Part shown: positions 17,318-25,615 of the stretch, piece after piece | Position numbering within the stretch: position 1 is the stretch's first letter | How the letters are laid out: each line of letters starts with the position of its first letter | Assembly: GCA_018780145.1 (NCBI GenBank) | Contig: JADMKA010000060.1 | Span: 1-46,135, forward strand | DNA length: 46,135 nucleotides | Source of the DNA: Vitreoscilla sp. | GTDB taxonomy: Bacteria; Pseudomonadota; Gammaproteobacteria; Burkholderiales; Burkholderiaceae_C | Direction: 5' to 3' | Program-made: the position numbers and the translations under genes | The notes under the pieces: model-generated | Database searches by the model: none | Seen by the model: the letters and a program-made list of their open reading frames with translations, nothing else | Told to the model about the DNA's origin: nothing

Positions 17318-17614
17318 ATGAGCACCCTGCTGCGTTCCCGCCTCGCCCATGCCACCGCCACGCTGCTGGCCGGGCTGGCCGTTGCCACCGCGCAAGCGAC
17401 CGAAGGCGAGATCAAGAAGGTGGACCCGGCAACCGCCAAGGTCACCATTCGCCACGGCGAGATCAAGAACCTGGAGATGCCGGCGATGACCATGGTCTTT
17501 CGCGCCCGCACTCCCAGCCTGCTGGACGGCCTGAAGGCCGGCGACCGGGTCGACTTCGATGCCGACAAGATCGACGGCCAGTACGTGGTGACCGCGATCC
17601 GCAAGTCCCGCTGA
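17318..17614 (+). CDS. Periplasmic CusF-like copper-binding protein
   Basis: A 98-residue secreted protein with a signal peptide (about 1-27, cleavage after ATAQA) and a small OB-fold domain of the CusF/CopA-associated family. The metal site reads H46 in IRHGEIKN and MPAMTM (54-59). By alignment H46, M57 and M59 match CusF His36, Met47 and Met49, while the CusF tryptophan position is Met54. A likely periplasmic Cu(I) chaperone; no CusCBA pump is in the window. AAGGAG lies ten bases before the ATG. Divergent from argB and convergent with orn. Confidence 0.85.
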   Translation: MSTLLRSRLAHATATLLAGLAVATAQATEGEIKKVDPATAKVTIRHGEIKNLEMPAMTMVFRARTPSLLDGLKAGDRVDFDADKIDGQYVVTAIRKSR

Positions 17615-17639
17615 TTGGGGCACCTTTCGCGGACCGAGC

Positions 17640-18200
17640 TCAGACGTTCAGCAGGTGCGTGCGGTAGTGGATGAGTTCGTCGATGGACTCGTGGATGTCC
17701 GCCAAGGCGGTGTGTGCCTGCGCCTTCTTGAACCCGTCCATTACTGAGGGCTTCCAGCGGCGTGCCAGTTCCTTCAGCGTGCTGACATCCAGGTTGCGGT
17801 AGTGAAAGAACGCCTCCAGGCCGCGCATGGTCTGCGCCATGAACCGCCGGTCCTGGCAGATCGAGTTGCCGCACATCGGGCTCTTGCCGGCTGGCACATA
17901 GGCAGCGAGGAATTCGATGACCCGCGCCTCGGCCTCGGCCTCGCCGATGGTCGAGGCCTTCACCCGGTCGATCAGTCCGCTGCGGCCATGGGTGCCCTTG
18001 TTCCAGGCGTCCATGCCGTCGAGCGTGGCGTCGCTCTGGTGAATGGCGAACACCGGGCCTTCGATCCGCGTGGTCAGTTGCGCGTCGGTGACGACCACCG
18101 CGATCTCGATGATGCGGTCGGATTCGGGTTTCAGCCCGGTCATCTCGAGATCGATCCAGATCAGGTTCTGGTCGTTCTTGCTCAGTTCGGTGGCGCTCAT
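17640..18200 (-). CDS. orn: Oligoribonuclease
   Basis: A 186-residue 3'-5' exoribonuclease of the DEDDh class that degrades 2- to 5-nt RNAs and pGpG, finishing RNA turnover and c-di-GMP breakdown. The active-site segments are WIDLEMTG (D, E), NSICQDRRF and the [11 protein letters not shown] motif with His and Asp. Start 18200 ([10 protein letters not shown]) is preferred; the longer upstream reading is Cys/Pro-rich and unconserved. It is divergent from the M48 protease gene over 68 bases. Confidence 0.97.
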   Translation of the reverse strand: MSATELSKNDQNLIWIDLEMTGLKPESDRIIEIAVVVTDAQLTTRIEGPVFAIHQSDATLDGMDAWNKGTHGRSGLIDRVKASTIGEAEAEARVIEFLAAYVPAGKSPMCGNSICQDRRFMAQTMRGLEAFFHYRNLDVSTLKELARRWKPSVMDGFKKAQAHTALADIHESIDELIHYRTHLLNV

Positions 18201-18268
18201 GGTGGGGTGCCGGTTCCGGCAAGCTTTGGGATCGTGGGTGATTGTCCAACAACATACACTCGGCGGCG

Positions 18269-19531
18269 ATGCAGCCACTCACCGTTTCGATCGCGTTTGT
18301 CGCCGCCTTGCTGGCCCGGCAGGCCCTGAAGTTCTGGCTGGCCGGCCGCCAGGCACGCCATGTGCACGCCCATCGCGGCGCCGTGCCACCACCCTTCGAC
18401 TCCAGCATTCCCCTCGCCGCGCACCAGCGCGCGGCCGACTACACCCAGGCCCGCCTGCGCTTCAGCCTCGTCACCGACAGCCTCGGCGCCGCCTTGCTGC
18501 TGGGCTGGACCTTGCTGGGCGGGCTGGATCTGCTGAACGGCATCGTGCGCGACGCGGTGCAGCCGGGCTTCGGCGACATGGCGTACCAGCTGGCCCTCGT
18601 GGCGGCGTTCTCGCTGATCAGCGGCCTGCTCGACCTGCCGCAGGAGTGGGTGCGGGTCTTTCGGCTGGAACAACGCTTCGGCTTCAACCGCACCACCCTG
18701 GCGCTGTTCGTGACCGACCTGCTCAAGGGTGCTTTGGTGGCTGCGGTGATCGGCTTGCCGCTGCTGGCCGCCGTCCTGTGGCTGATGCAGGCCGCTGGCA
18801 GCGTGTGGTGGCTGTGGGCCTGGGCCCTGTGGGTGGGCTTCGTGCTGCTGATGCAGGTCATCTTCCCGACCTGGATCGCGCCGCTGTTCAACCGCTTCGA
18901 GCCGCTGGCCGACGAGGCCCTGGCTGGCCGGGTGCAGGCACTGATGGCGCGCTGCGGCTTTCGCGCCAGCGGCGTGTTCGTGATGGACGGCAGCCGGCGC
19001 TCCAGCCATGGCAACGCCTACTTCGGCGGCATGGGCCGCGCCAAGCGGGTGGTGCTGTTCGACACATTGCTGTCCCGGCTGAAAGCCGGTGAAGTCGAGG
19101 CGGTGCTGGCCCACGAACTGGGCCACTTCCACCACAAGCATGTGCTGAGCATGACACTGCGCGGCTTCGCGCTCGGGCTGGCCGGCTTCGCCTTGCTCGG
19201 CTGGTTGAGCAGCCAGCCTGCGTTTTATGTTGGCCTGGGGGCGAGCCCGAACATGGCGGCGCCGAACGATGCGCTGGCCCTGCTGCTGTTCATCCTCGCT
19301 GCGCCGGCCTTCACCTTCTTCGTCTCGCCACTGTCGGCCTGGTGGTCACGGCGCGCCGAGTTCGAGGCGGACGCCTATGCCCGGGCGCAGACCAGCGGCA
19401 GCGAACTGGCATCCGCCCTGCTCAAGCTGCACGAGGACAACGCCGGCACGCTGACACCCGATCCCGTCTACGCCCGCTTCTACTACTCGCACCCGCCAGC
19501 GTCGGAACGCCTGGCCGCGCTCGCCCATTGA
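18269..19531 (+). CDS. M48-family membrane metalloprotease (Ste24-like)
   Basis: A 420-residue zinc protease with several hydrophobic segments flanking a conserved catalytic core. The zinc motif HELGH is at residues 282-286 in [14 protein letters not shown], and the third ligand region is [12 protein letters not shown] near residue 370. FGFNRTT and [10 protein letters not shown] are landmarks of the CaaX-protease-like Ste24 group. In bacteria such proteins act in membrane-protein quality control; the substrate is unknown. The ATG at 18269 is preferred to an upstream TTG. Its stop overlaps the start of rsgA, implying coupling. Confidence 0.92.
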   Translation: MQPLTVSIAFVAALLARQALKFWLAGRQARHVHAHRGAVPPPFDSSIPLAAHQRAADYTQARLRFSLVTDSLGAALLLGWTLLGGLDLLNGIVRDAVQPGFGDMAYQLALVAAFSLISGLLDLPQEWVRVFRLEQRFGFNRTTLALFVTDLLKGALVAAVIGLPLLAAVLWLMQAAGSVWWLWAWALWVGFVLLMQVIFPTWIAPLFNRFEPLADEALAGRVQALMARCGFRASGVFVMDGSRRSSHGNAYFGGMGRAKRVVLFDTLLSRLKAGEVEAVLAHELGHFHHKHVLSMTLRGFALGLAGFALLGWLSSQPAFYVGLGASPNMAAPNDALALLLFILAAPAFTFFVSPLSAWWSRRAEFEADAYARAQTSGSELASALLKLHEDNAGTLTPDPVYARFYYSHPPASERLAALAH

Positions 19532-20457
19532 GCCGGCACGCCGACCTGGACATCGGCCTGATCGTGGGCGCCCACGGCCGCCACGTGATGATCGAAACGC
19601 CCGAGGGCCGGCGCGTGATCGGCCACCCGAGGGGCAAGAAGAGCCAGTGCGTGGTGGGCGACCGGGTGCGCTGGCAGCCGGCCGGTGACGAGGCCGTCAT
19701 CGAGGCACTGGAGCCCCGCCGCAACCTGCTGTCGCGCCAGGACGAGTGGCGCACCAAATCGTTCGCCGCCAACCTCGATCAGTTGCTGATCATGCTGTCG
19801 GGCGAGCCGATGTTCAGCGAATCGCAGCTCACCCGTGCCTTGATCGCCGCCGAGGACGCCGGCATCGCGGTCACGCTGCTGCTGAACAAGATCGACCTGC
19901 CCACCGCGGCGCTGGCGCGCGAACGCCTGCAGCCCTACCGCGACATGGGCCTGGCGGTGCTGGAGACGGCCCTGAAGGCCGCGCCAGCCGAGGCCCGCGC
20001 CCTGCTCGGCCCGGTGCTGGCGGGCCGGACGACGCTGGTGCTGGGCCCCAGCGGCATGGGCAAGAGCACCTTGATCAACCTGATGGTGCCGCGCGCCGAA
20101 GCGCAGGTGGGCGAGATCTCGCAGGCCCTCAGTGCCGGCCGCCACACCACCACCACCACCACTTGGTACTGGCTGGACGATGTCGGCCCGGGTGCCTCGG
20201 GCGCGCGCGCTGCGATGCTCGATTCTCCCGGCTTCCAGGAGTTCGGCCTGATGCACATCACGCCGCAGCGCCTGGCCGAGCTGATGCCCGACATCCGCGC
20301 CCACCTGGGAGACTGCCGTTTCTACAACTGCACCCACCGGCACGAGCCGGGCTGCGGCGTGCGCGCCGCAGCCGAGCGCGGCGACATCGCGCCGACCCGG
20401 GTGCGCTTGTACGAAGGTCTCTGGGACGAACTGGAAGCCGGTCAGCGCAAGGGCTGA
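19528..20457 (+). CDS. rsgA: Ribosome small-subunit GTPase RsgA
   Basis: A 309-residue circularly permuted GTPase that checks maturation of the 30S subunit. An N-terminal OB domain (about 1-75) precedes the G domain with motif order NKID (120-123), GPSGMGKS (173-180), GRHTTTT switch (205-211) and DSPG (232-235). A zinc module follows with C263, C268, H270 and C276. The start is read as TTG at 19528 overlapping the protease stop (TTGA). No ATG or GTG gives a complete OB domain, so an unusual start is likely. Convergent with the CobD-like gene, 8 bases apart. Confidence 0.94.
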   Translation: MSRHADLDIGLIVGAHGRHVMIETPEGRRVIGHPRGKKSQCVVGDRVRWQPAGDEAVIEALEPRRNLLSRQDEWRTKSFAANLDQLLIMLSGEPMFSESQLTRALIAAEDAGIAVTLLLNKIDLPTAALARERLQPYRDMGLAVLETALKAAPAEARALLGPVLAGRTTLVLGPSGMGKSTLINLMVPRAEAQVGEISQALSAGRHTTTTTTWYWLDDVGPGASGARAAMLDSPGFQEFGLMHITPQRLAELMPDIRAHLGDCRFYNCTHRHEPGCGVRAAAERGDIAPTRVRLYEGLWDELEAGQRKG

Positions 20458-20465
20458 GCGGAGAA

Positions 20466-21455
20466 TCAGCCGAGCAGGTTGGCCAGTTTCAACAGCGCCA
20501 GCAGCAGCATCCACAGGACGACGGAGCGCCAGACCAGGCCCACCACGCTGCCCAGGTGCCCCAACTGCGGCGGCAGGCCGGGCGTGGACCCGGCGGCCTC
20601 GGCGGCCTCGGCGTCACCGCCGTGAGAGAAGGTCTTGGAGCGGTCCGGCGTCACACCCGGCGCCGCACCGCCGCCCAGTTGCACCCCGACCGCGCCCGCT
20701 GCGGCCGCCAGGATGATGCCCTCGTTGGCATGCCGCCAGAGCTCGGCATCACGGCGCCAGCCGGCCACCGATTCCTCGAAGTTGCCCACCACCGCGAAGC
20801 CGAACGCCGTGAGCCGCGCGGGAACGTGGTCGATCACACTGAAGGCGCGTTGCGACAGATCCCGCAGGCCCTCGTTCACGGCCACCCCCAGCGAGCGGCT
20901 CTTGAACGCCCAGTAGCGGCTGGCGAACTCGGCCATCCGGTAGGCCACCGCACCGGCCGGGCCCAGGCCCAGCGCGGCCAGCACCACGTAGCAGAAGAAC
21001 ACGCCGAACACATGCCGGTGGGCGGCCAGCAGCGCATGCTCCAGCACGTGGCGCAGCAACTCGGTGCGCGGCAGTTCGCTCGCGTCGAGATGGCGCCACT
21101 CGGCCAGGAGCTGGCGGGCCAGATCCTCGTCGCCGCGTTCCAGCGCCTCGCGGATGTCGGTGAAGTAGTGGCTGAACTGCCGAAAGCCCAGCGTGAGGTA
21201 GATGATGCCGACGTCGAAGGCCAGTGCCAGCAGCAGGCTCACCTGGGCCACGGCAAAGTGGATCGCCCAGGCCACCAGGGCCGGCACGATGACGGTGACG
21301 ATCCAGACGACCCGCGCATGGTGCGGCCGCCCGGCGTCGAAGTTCCGGCCCGTCCAGCCGACCCAGTCGGCCAGCGTGTCGTGCACCCAGTTGTCGCGAG
21401 GCAGCGGCTTGATCTGCTCGATCAGCAATGCAAAGAGAACGGCGAAAAAGCTCAT
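20466..21455 (-). CDS. CobD/CbiB-family membrane protein
   Basis: A 329-residue multi-helix membrane protein of the CobD/CbiB family (MSFFAVLFALLIEQIKPLPR start, then RYWAFKSRSLGV and VIDHVPARLTAFGF). True CbiB makes adenosylcobinamide from adenosylcobyrate. No cobalamin gene is nearby, and the family also includes AmpE-like proteins, so a cobalamin role is uncertain. A low-complexity segment rich in Gly/Ala (about 255-295) precedes a last hydrophobic helix. The gene is free-standing in its transcription neighbourhood. Confidence 0.8.
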   Translation of the reverse strand: MSFFAVLFALLIEQIKPLPRDNWVHDTLADWVGWTGRNFDAGRPHHARVVWIVTVIVPALVAWAIHFAVAQVSLLLALAFDVGIIYLTLGFRQFSHYFTDIREALERGDEDLARQLLAEWRHLDASELPRTELLRHVLEHALLAAHRHVFGVFFCYVVLAALGLGPAGAVAYRMAEFASRYWAFKSRSLGVAVNEGLRDLSQRAFSVIDHVPARLTAFGFAVVGNFEESVAGWRRDAELWRHANEGIILAAAAGAVGVQLGGGAAPGVTPDRSKTFSHGGDAEAAEAAGSTPGLPPQLGHLGSVVGLVWRSVVLWMLLLALLKLANLLG

Positions 21456-21487
21456 CGCCGAGCATGATACCCAGCGGGGCCTTGCCG

Positions 21488-22210
21488 TCAGCCGCGAAGC
21501 AGGTGATAGAGGTTGCGCAGCATGGCGGCCGTGGCGCCCCAGATGAAGTATTCGCGGCCGGCCTCGCCCTCGGGACGCCAGGGCATGGACAGGAACTGGC
21601 GCCGCACACCGGCCATCTCGAACTCGTGCCGTTGGTGGTTGGCCGGATCGAGCAGGAACTGCAGCGGCACCTCGAAGGCCTCGGCCACCTCGAAGGCGTC
21701 GAGTTGCAGCGTGTAGTCGGGCCGCACGAGGCCGACCACCGGGGTCACGACGAAGCGCGTGACCGTCGTGTAGACCGGCATGCGGCCGATCACCTCGACC
21801 GACTCATGCCTCAGTCCCACCTCTTCCTCGGCCTCGCGCAGGGCGGTGGCCACGGCGTCGGCGTCATGCAATTCGGCACGCCCGCCGGGGAAGCTGATTT
21901 GCCCGGCGTGGTCGTTCAGGTGGTCGGTGCGCTGGGTCAGCAGCACCTGCAGGCCCTGCGGCCGCATCACCAGCGGCACCAGCACCGAGGCGGCTGCTGG
22001 CTGACGCTCACCGAACCACTCGGGCCGGGCGCCATCGCCGGGGATGGACGGGGGCCAATGATGGGCCCCGGCCAGGCGCTCGCGCAGGGTGGCGGCGTTC
22101 AGGTGCTGCGGATCCACCGCCGGCAGGTGGCTGTCGGTGGCGATCACCGGGATGCGGTGCGGGTCGCGGAGGATCGGTCGGGAACTGGTTGCAGGCGCGT
22201 CAGAGGGCAT
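21488..22210 (-). CDS. CoA-type NUDIX pyrophosphatase
   Basis: A 240-residue NUDIX hydrolase. The sequence LLTQRTDHLNDHAGQISFPG is the UPF0035 signature of CoA diphosphatases, next to the NUDIX box (GGRAELHDADAVATALREAE continuing EEVGL). Such enzymes hydrolyse CoA and acyl-CoA to phosphopantetheine and 3',5'-ADP. Start 22210 (MPSDAPATSS) gives about 65 residues before the NUDIX fold. It lies 70 bases downstream of rplS beyond a terminator, so it probably has its own promoter. Confidence 0.9.
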   Translation of the reverse strand: MPSDAPATSSRPILRDPHRIPVIATDSHLPAVDPQHLNAATLRERLAGAHHWPPSIPGDGARPEWFGERQPAAASVLVPLVMRPQGLQVLLTQRTDHLNDHAGQISFPGGRAELHDADAVATALREAEEEVGLRHESVEVIGRMPVYTTVTRFVVTPVVGLVRPDYTLQLDAFEVAEAFEVPLQFLLDPANHQRHEFEMAGVRRQFLSMPWRPEGEAGREYFIWGATAAMLRNLYHLLRG

Positions 22211-22233
22211 GCGGCTGAGCTTACGCCAGACGA

Positions 22234-22258
22234 CAAAAAGCCGCCCGCAGGCGGCTTC
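22234..22258 (-). terminator. Intrinsic terminator after rplS
   Basis: On the minus strand AAGCCGCC-TGCG-GGCGGCTT is followed by TTTG: an 8-bp perfect stem, 4-nt loop and T-run, starting 23 bases past the rplS stop. It ends the rpsP-rimM-trmD-rplS operon. Confidence 0.9.
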
Positions 22259-22280
22259 TGTCCAGCCAGGCTGACCGAGG

Positions 22281-22634
22281 TCAGGCGAGCTTTTCCTTGA
22301 TGCGGGCCGACTTGCCCGAACGCTGGCGCAGGTAGTACAGCTTGGCGCGGCGGACGTCACCGCGGCGCTTGACTTCGATCGAAGCGATCAGCGGGCTGTA
22401 CAGCTGGAACGTACGCTCCACGCCTTCGCCGCTGGAGATCTTGCGAACGATGAAGCTGGAGTTCAGGCCACGGTTGCGCTTGGCGATCACCACGCCTTCA
22501 TAGGCCTGCACGCGCTTGCGCGTGCCTTCGACCACGTTGACGTTCACGATCACGGTGTCGCCGGGGGCAAACGCCGGAATGGTCTTGTTCAGGCGAGCAA
22601 TTTCTTCTTGCTCGAGGGTTTGGATCAGATCCAC
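22281..22634 (-). CDS. rplS: 50S ribosomal protein L19
   Basis: A 117-residue large-subunit protein at the 30S/50S interface. The segments [52 protein letters not shown] and the C-terminal [14 protein letters not shown] are diagnostic. The start is assigned to the GTG at 22634, which begins VDLIQTLE like L19 from relatives and has TTGGAGAA upstream. The frame is open to an ATG at 22718, but those 28 residues are not L19-like. Last gene of its operon, 122 bases after trmD, with a possible extra promoter in that gap. Confidence 0.96.
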   Translation of the reverse strand: MDLIQTLEQEEIARLNKTIPAFAPGDTVIVNVNVVEGTRKRVQAYEGVVIAKRNRGLNSSFIVRKISSGEGVERTFQLYSPLIASIEVKRRGDVRRAKLYYLRQRSGKSARIKEKLA

Positions 22635-22755
22635 GGTTTTCTCCAATGTGATCGTGCCGGCGCTGTTGAAGGGGTCTGGCGAAGCGTTCAACTGGGGCGC
22701 TTGAGTCCCTGGTTTCATGCGCTCCTGTGCCCGGCAGAGGATCGAAAAGCCTTTA

Positions 22756-22761
22756 ATTATA
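22756..22761 (-). promoter_or_regulatory. rplS: Possible internal promoter -10 for rplS
   Basis: A perfect TATAAT on the minus strand overlaps the TAA stop of trmD, about 122 bases before the rplS start. The -35 region 17 bases upstream (GCGCTT) is poor. If used, it would give rplS an independent transcript with a leader of over 100 nt. Confidence 0.35.
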
Positions 22762-23503
22762 TCGCAAGCGCGGCCAGGAAGCGCTCGTCCGCTGCGGAGA
22801 GGCGCCCAGCGCTGCGCGCGGCCGCGATCAGGTCGGGGCGCCGGCGCGCCGTCAGTTCGAGCGAGCGCTCGCGCCGCCAGCGGGCGATGTCGGCATGGTG
22901 CCCGGAGAGCAGTACCGGAGGTACCTCGCCGTGCGGCCCGGCCAGGTGCTCGGGCCGGCTGAAGTGCGGGCAGTCGAGCAGGCCATCCTCGAAACTGTCC
23001 TGCTGGTGCGAGCGGGCGTCCGACAACACGCCTTCCTGCAGGCGTGCGATGCCATCCAGCAGAGCCAGGGCCGGCAACTCACCGCCGGACAGCACGAAAT
23101 CCCCCAGGCTCAGTTCCAGATCGACATGGCGATCCAGGAATCGCTGGTCAACACCCTCGTAGCGGCCGCACAAGAGCAGTGCACCCGGGCCGGCAGCCAG
23201 TTCACGCAGCAGCGCCTGGTCGATGCGGCGGCCGGTCGGGCTGAAGTGGATCAGCGGCGCCGGTGCCGCGCGGTCCGCGCGCACCGCGGCCAACGCCCGC
23301 TCCAGTGGCTCCGCCAGCATGACCATGCCCGGCCCGCCGCCATAGGGCCGGTCATCGACACGCCGGTAGTTGTCGTCGGCGAAGTCGCGCAGTGGCCAGA
23401 AGCGCACATCGACCTGGCCCGACTCGTAGGCACGGCGCGTCACGCCCTGCACCAGGAAGGGTGCGAACAGGTCGGGGAAGAGGGTGATGACGTCGAAGCG
23501 CAC
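22757..23503 (-). CDS. trmD: tRNA (guanine-37-N1)-methyltransferase
   Basis: A 248-residue SPOUT methyltransferase that makes m1G37 in tRNAs and prevents frameshifting. The trefoil-knot and SAM-site segments are [26 protein letters not shown] and [40 protein letters not shown] is the family C-terminal motif before the helical domain. It lies 18 bases after rimM in the conserved rpsP-rimM-trmD-rplS operon. Confidence 0.98.
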   Translation of the reverse strand: MRFDVITLFPDLFAPFLVQGVTRRAYESGQVDVRFWPLRDFADDNYRRVDDRPYGGGPGMVMLAEPLERALAAVRADRAAPAPLIHFSPTGRRIDQALLRELAAGPGALLLCGRYEGVDQRFLDRHVDLELSLGDFVLSGGELPALALLDGIARLQEGVLSDARSHQQDSFEDGLLDCPHFSRPEHLAGPHGEVPPVLLSGHHADIARWRRERSLELTARRRPDLIAAARSAGRLSAADERFLAALAI

Positions 23504-23521
23504 GGGAGGGCGTGGGCGACG

Positions 23522-24118
23522 TCAGTAGTCGAGGCCCCAGTCGACGGTGATTCGACGCCCGGCCAGATCGACCGTGTCGACGTAGGCGTCAACGAACGGG
23601 ATCAAGCGCTCGGCGTCGTCCGGCTTGGCATCCGCTGCGGCGTCGGGGCGGCGCATGCGCAGCACGCAGTGCGGGCCGGTGTCGATGAGGTCGGTCACCA
23701 CCCCCAGCGCTTCGCCCTCGCGGTTGACCACCGCCAGACCGATCAGGTCGATCCAGTAGTACTCGCCGTCGCGGGCGGTGGGAAAACTTTGCCGCGAGAC
23801 AAACACGCGCGCGCCGCGCAATGACTCGGCCGCGTTGCGGTCAGGCACTTCCTGCGCCGTGGCGACGACCAGCGCACCTTGCTCTCGCGATTGGGTGATC
23901 TTCAGCAGCCGCGGCCAGACCACGGCACCGCCTTTGGGCGAAGGCCCGGCGGGCGCCTGAAGGAACCAGCGGCGGGACGAAAACAGCGCCTTGGGATCGG
24001 AGGAAAACGGCTGCACCTTGAAGCCGCCCTGGATGCCCCAGGCATCGACGATGCGGCCGACCTCGATCGCATCGTCGGGCCAGGCCGGGGTGTCGGTGTC
24101 GGCCGCAGGCGCGGCCAT
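23522..24118 (-). CDS. rimM: Ribosome maturation factor RimM
   Basis: A 198-residue factor that binds S19 and helps mature the 30S head. It has an N-terminal beta-barrel domain (EVGRIVDAWGIQGGFKVQPF, about 17-105) and a C-terminal PRC-barrel (DGEYYWIDLIGLAVVN, VVTDLIDTGPHCVLRM, LIPFVDAYVDTVD, ending WGLDY). ATG 24118 is the likely start, with a weak GGGG upstream; GTGs just before it are alternatives. Located 38 bases after rpsP. Confidence 0.95.
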   Translation of the reverse strand: MAAPAADTDTPAWPDDAIEVGRIVDAWGIQGGFKVQPFSSDPKALFSSRRWFLQAPAGPSPKGGAVVWPRLLKITQSREQGALVVATAQEVPDRNAAESLRGARVFVSRQSFPTARDGEYYWIDLIGLAVVNREGEALGVVTDLIDTGPHCVLRMRRPDAAADAKPDDAERLIPFVDAYVDTVDLAGRRITVDWGLDY

Positions 24119-24156
24119 GGACACGGTGGACCCCACGGCTGGCGTCCAGCGGCCGT

Positions 24157-24408
24157 TCAGGCCAGCTTGGCCTTGGCCGTGTCGACCAGGCGCTGCACGG
24201 TGGGCGACAGTTGAGCGCCCACGCCGGCCCAATAGGTCACGCGGTCCTGGACCACGCGCAGGCCTTCTTCGCCTTCGGAAGCCATCGGGTTGTAGAACCC
24301 GACACGCTCGATGAAGCGGCCATCGCGGCGCTCGCGCGAGTCAGCGACGACGAGGTTGTAGAACGGGCGGCCCTTGGAGCCACCACGAGACAGACGAATC
24401 ACGACCAT
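24157..24408 (-). CDS. rpsP: 30S ribosomal protein S16
   Basis: An 83-residue small-subunit assembly protein: [38 protein letters not shown] and [17 protein letters not shown] are diagnostic. AGGAAC precedes the ATG at 24408. First gene of the ribosomal operon, with a strong promoter about 190 bases upstream and a structured leader. Confidence 0.98.
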   Translation of the reverse strand: MVVIRLSRGGSKGRPFYNLVVADSRERRDGRFIERVGFYNPMASEGEEGLRVVQDRVTYWAGVGAQLSPTVQRLVDTAKAKLA

Positions 24409-24540
24409 TTTGTCGTTCCTTGGAAAGTAGGTCGACCGCCGCCACCTGGGAGACACCGCCGGGCGGGCAAGCCTGCAAGCCTTGCCCTCAAACCGCCTGG
24501 CCGGGCAGGCTGGGCGTGGTGAATCGGGCTTGGCGAATGT

Positions 24541-24589
24541 CGGCCCCGTAGATACGCCGACATGGGCGCACCCATGCCGACCGTGGCCG
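24541..24589 (-). promoter_or_regulatory. Structured leader of the rpsP operon
   Basis: Near the 5' end of the predicted rpsP transcript, CGGCC (24541-24545) can pair with GGCCG (24585-24589). Inside this, CATGGG (24561-24566) pairs perfectly with CCCATG (24571-24576) around a 4-nt loop. It lies within the roughly 180-nt untranslated leader. A role in autogenous control is inference. Confidence 0.4.
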
Positions 24590-24598
24590 AAACATGAG

Positions 24599-24627
24599 AT
24601 TATAGGCGTTTACCTGCCCGCAGCCAA
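24599..24627 (-). promoter_or_regulatory. rpsP: Sigma-70-type promoter of rpsP-rimM-trmD-rplS
   Basis: On the minus strand TTGGCT (24627-24622) and a perfect TATAAT (24604-24599) are separated by exactly 17 bases. The start point would be near 24592, leaving a leader of about 180 nt before rpsP. The -35 end lies only 9 bases from the divergent acetyltransferase start. Confidence 0.75.
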
Positions 24628-24635
24628 CCGCCCGC

Positions 24636-25181
24636 ATGACCGCGCCCCCTTCCCTGCTGATACGGCCCAGCCACGACAACGATCTGCCGGCCATCGCCGA
24701 CATCTATGGCCAGGCCGCCCTGCACGGCACCGGCACCTTCGAACTGGAGCCCCCGGGCCAGGATGAAATGGCCCGGCGCCGGCAGGATGTACTCTCCAAG
24801 TCCCTGCCCTGGCTGGTGGCCGAGCGTGGCGGGATGGTGCTGGGCTATGCCTACGCCAACCACTTCCGCCCTCGGTTGGCTTACCGCTTCTGCGTCGAGG
24901 ATTCGATCTACCTGCACGCCGATGCGCGTGGCCAGGGTGTCGGCACCCTGCTGCTGGCCGAATTGATGGCCCGCTGCGAGGCGGCCGGGGCCCGGCAGAT
25001 GCTGGCGGTGATCGGAGACAGCGCCAACCTCGGCTCGATCGGTGTGCACCGCCGCTGTGGTTTCGCCGATGCCGGCATCCTGAAGAGCGCCGGCTGGAAG
25101 TTCGGTCGCTGGCTGGACGTGGTGCTGATGCAGCGCCCGCTCGGCCTGGGCGACACCGCCCCGGCGGCAGAAGGCACCTGA
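24636..25181 (+). CDS. GNAT acetyltransferase, phosphinothricin/methionine-sulfoximine type
   Basis: A 181-residue GCN5-related acetyltransferase. The opening LLIRPSHDNDLPAIADIYG, a GTGTFELEPP segment, the acetyl-CoA loop RGQGVGTLLL (about 97-106) and the C-terminal VHRRCGFADAGILKSAGWK with FGRWLDVVLMQR match the PAT/MddA subgroup. Enzymes of this group acetylate phosphinothricin or methionine sulfoximine/sulfone and are common in genomes with no herbicide exposure. The stop overlaps the next ATG (TGATG), so the two genes are coupled. Confidence 0.88.
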   Translation: MTAPPSLLIRPSHDNDLPAIADIYGQAALHGTGTFELEPPGQDEMARRRQDVLSKSLPWLVAERGGMVLGYAYANHFRPRLAYRFCVEDSIYLHADARGQGVGTLLLAELMARCEAAGARQMLAVIGDSANLGSIGVHRRCGFADAGILKSAGWKFGRWLDVVLMQRPLGLGDTAPAAEGT

Positions 25182-25615
25182 TGGCTGCCAAATCCAAGAC
25201 GGCAGCCACCTGGCTGGCCGTGGTCGGTGGCACGCTCGGCCTGCACCGTTTCTACCTGCACGGCACCGGCGACAAGGCCGGCTGGCTCTACCCGCTGCCC
25301 ACGTTGGCAGGGCTGGCGGGTGTGACCCGGATGGTCAACCTGGGCCAGGACGATCGCATCGCCTGGGCCCTGATTCCCCTGCTGGGCCTGAGTCTGTCGG
25401 CGGCGATGCTCAGCGCCATCGTCATCGGGCTGACGCCGGACGACCGCTGGGCGGCCCGCCATGGCGGGGCGCCCCGCCCCACCGGCTGGGGGCCGGTGCT
25501 GGGGGCCATCACCGCCCTGCTGCTGGGCGGCACCGTATTGATGGGCACGATCGCCTTCGGGGGGCAGAAGTTCTTCGAGTGGCAGCAGGCCGGCGAGTCC
25601 CGCGCCGCTCAATAG
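25181..25615 (+). CDS. Small TM2-like membrane protein
   Basis: A 144-residue predicted membrane protein with hydrophobic segments at about 8-25, 40-50, 62-88 and 104-124. The N-terminal GGTLGLHRFYLHGTGDKAGW resembles the TM2-domain pattern, in which Gly-x-x-Gly-x-His-Arg-Phe-Tyr precedes a helix. No enzymatic motif is seen. The start overlaps the acetyltransferase stop. Its last seven bases overlap the 3' end of the convergent phosphate transporter gene. Function unknown. Confidence 0.75.
   Translation: MAAKSKTAATWLAVVGGTLGLHRFYLHGTGDKAGWLYPLPTLAGLAGVTRMVNLGQDDRIAWALIPLLGLSLSAAMLSAIVIGLTPDDRWAARHGGAPRPTGWGPVLGAITALLLGGTVLMGTIAFGGQKFFEWQQAGESRAAQ

Noticed and set aside
20466-21455. Cobalamin-synthesis cluster
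   Set aside because: Only one CobD/CbiB-like gene is present and its neighbours are unrelated, so a cobalamin locus is not supported.
19746-21467. 573-codon plus-strand frame across rsgA and the CobD-like gene
   Set aside because: Crosses the end of rsgA in another frame and runs antisense to the CobD-like gene; no motif seen.
22635-22718. Longer rplS start with 28 extra residues
   Set aside because: Extra residues are not L19-like, while the GTG at 22634 has a good Shine-Dalgarno and the family N-terminus.
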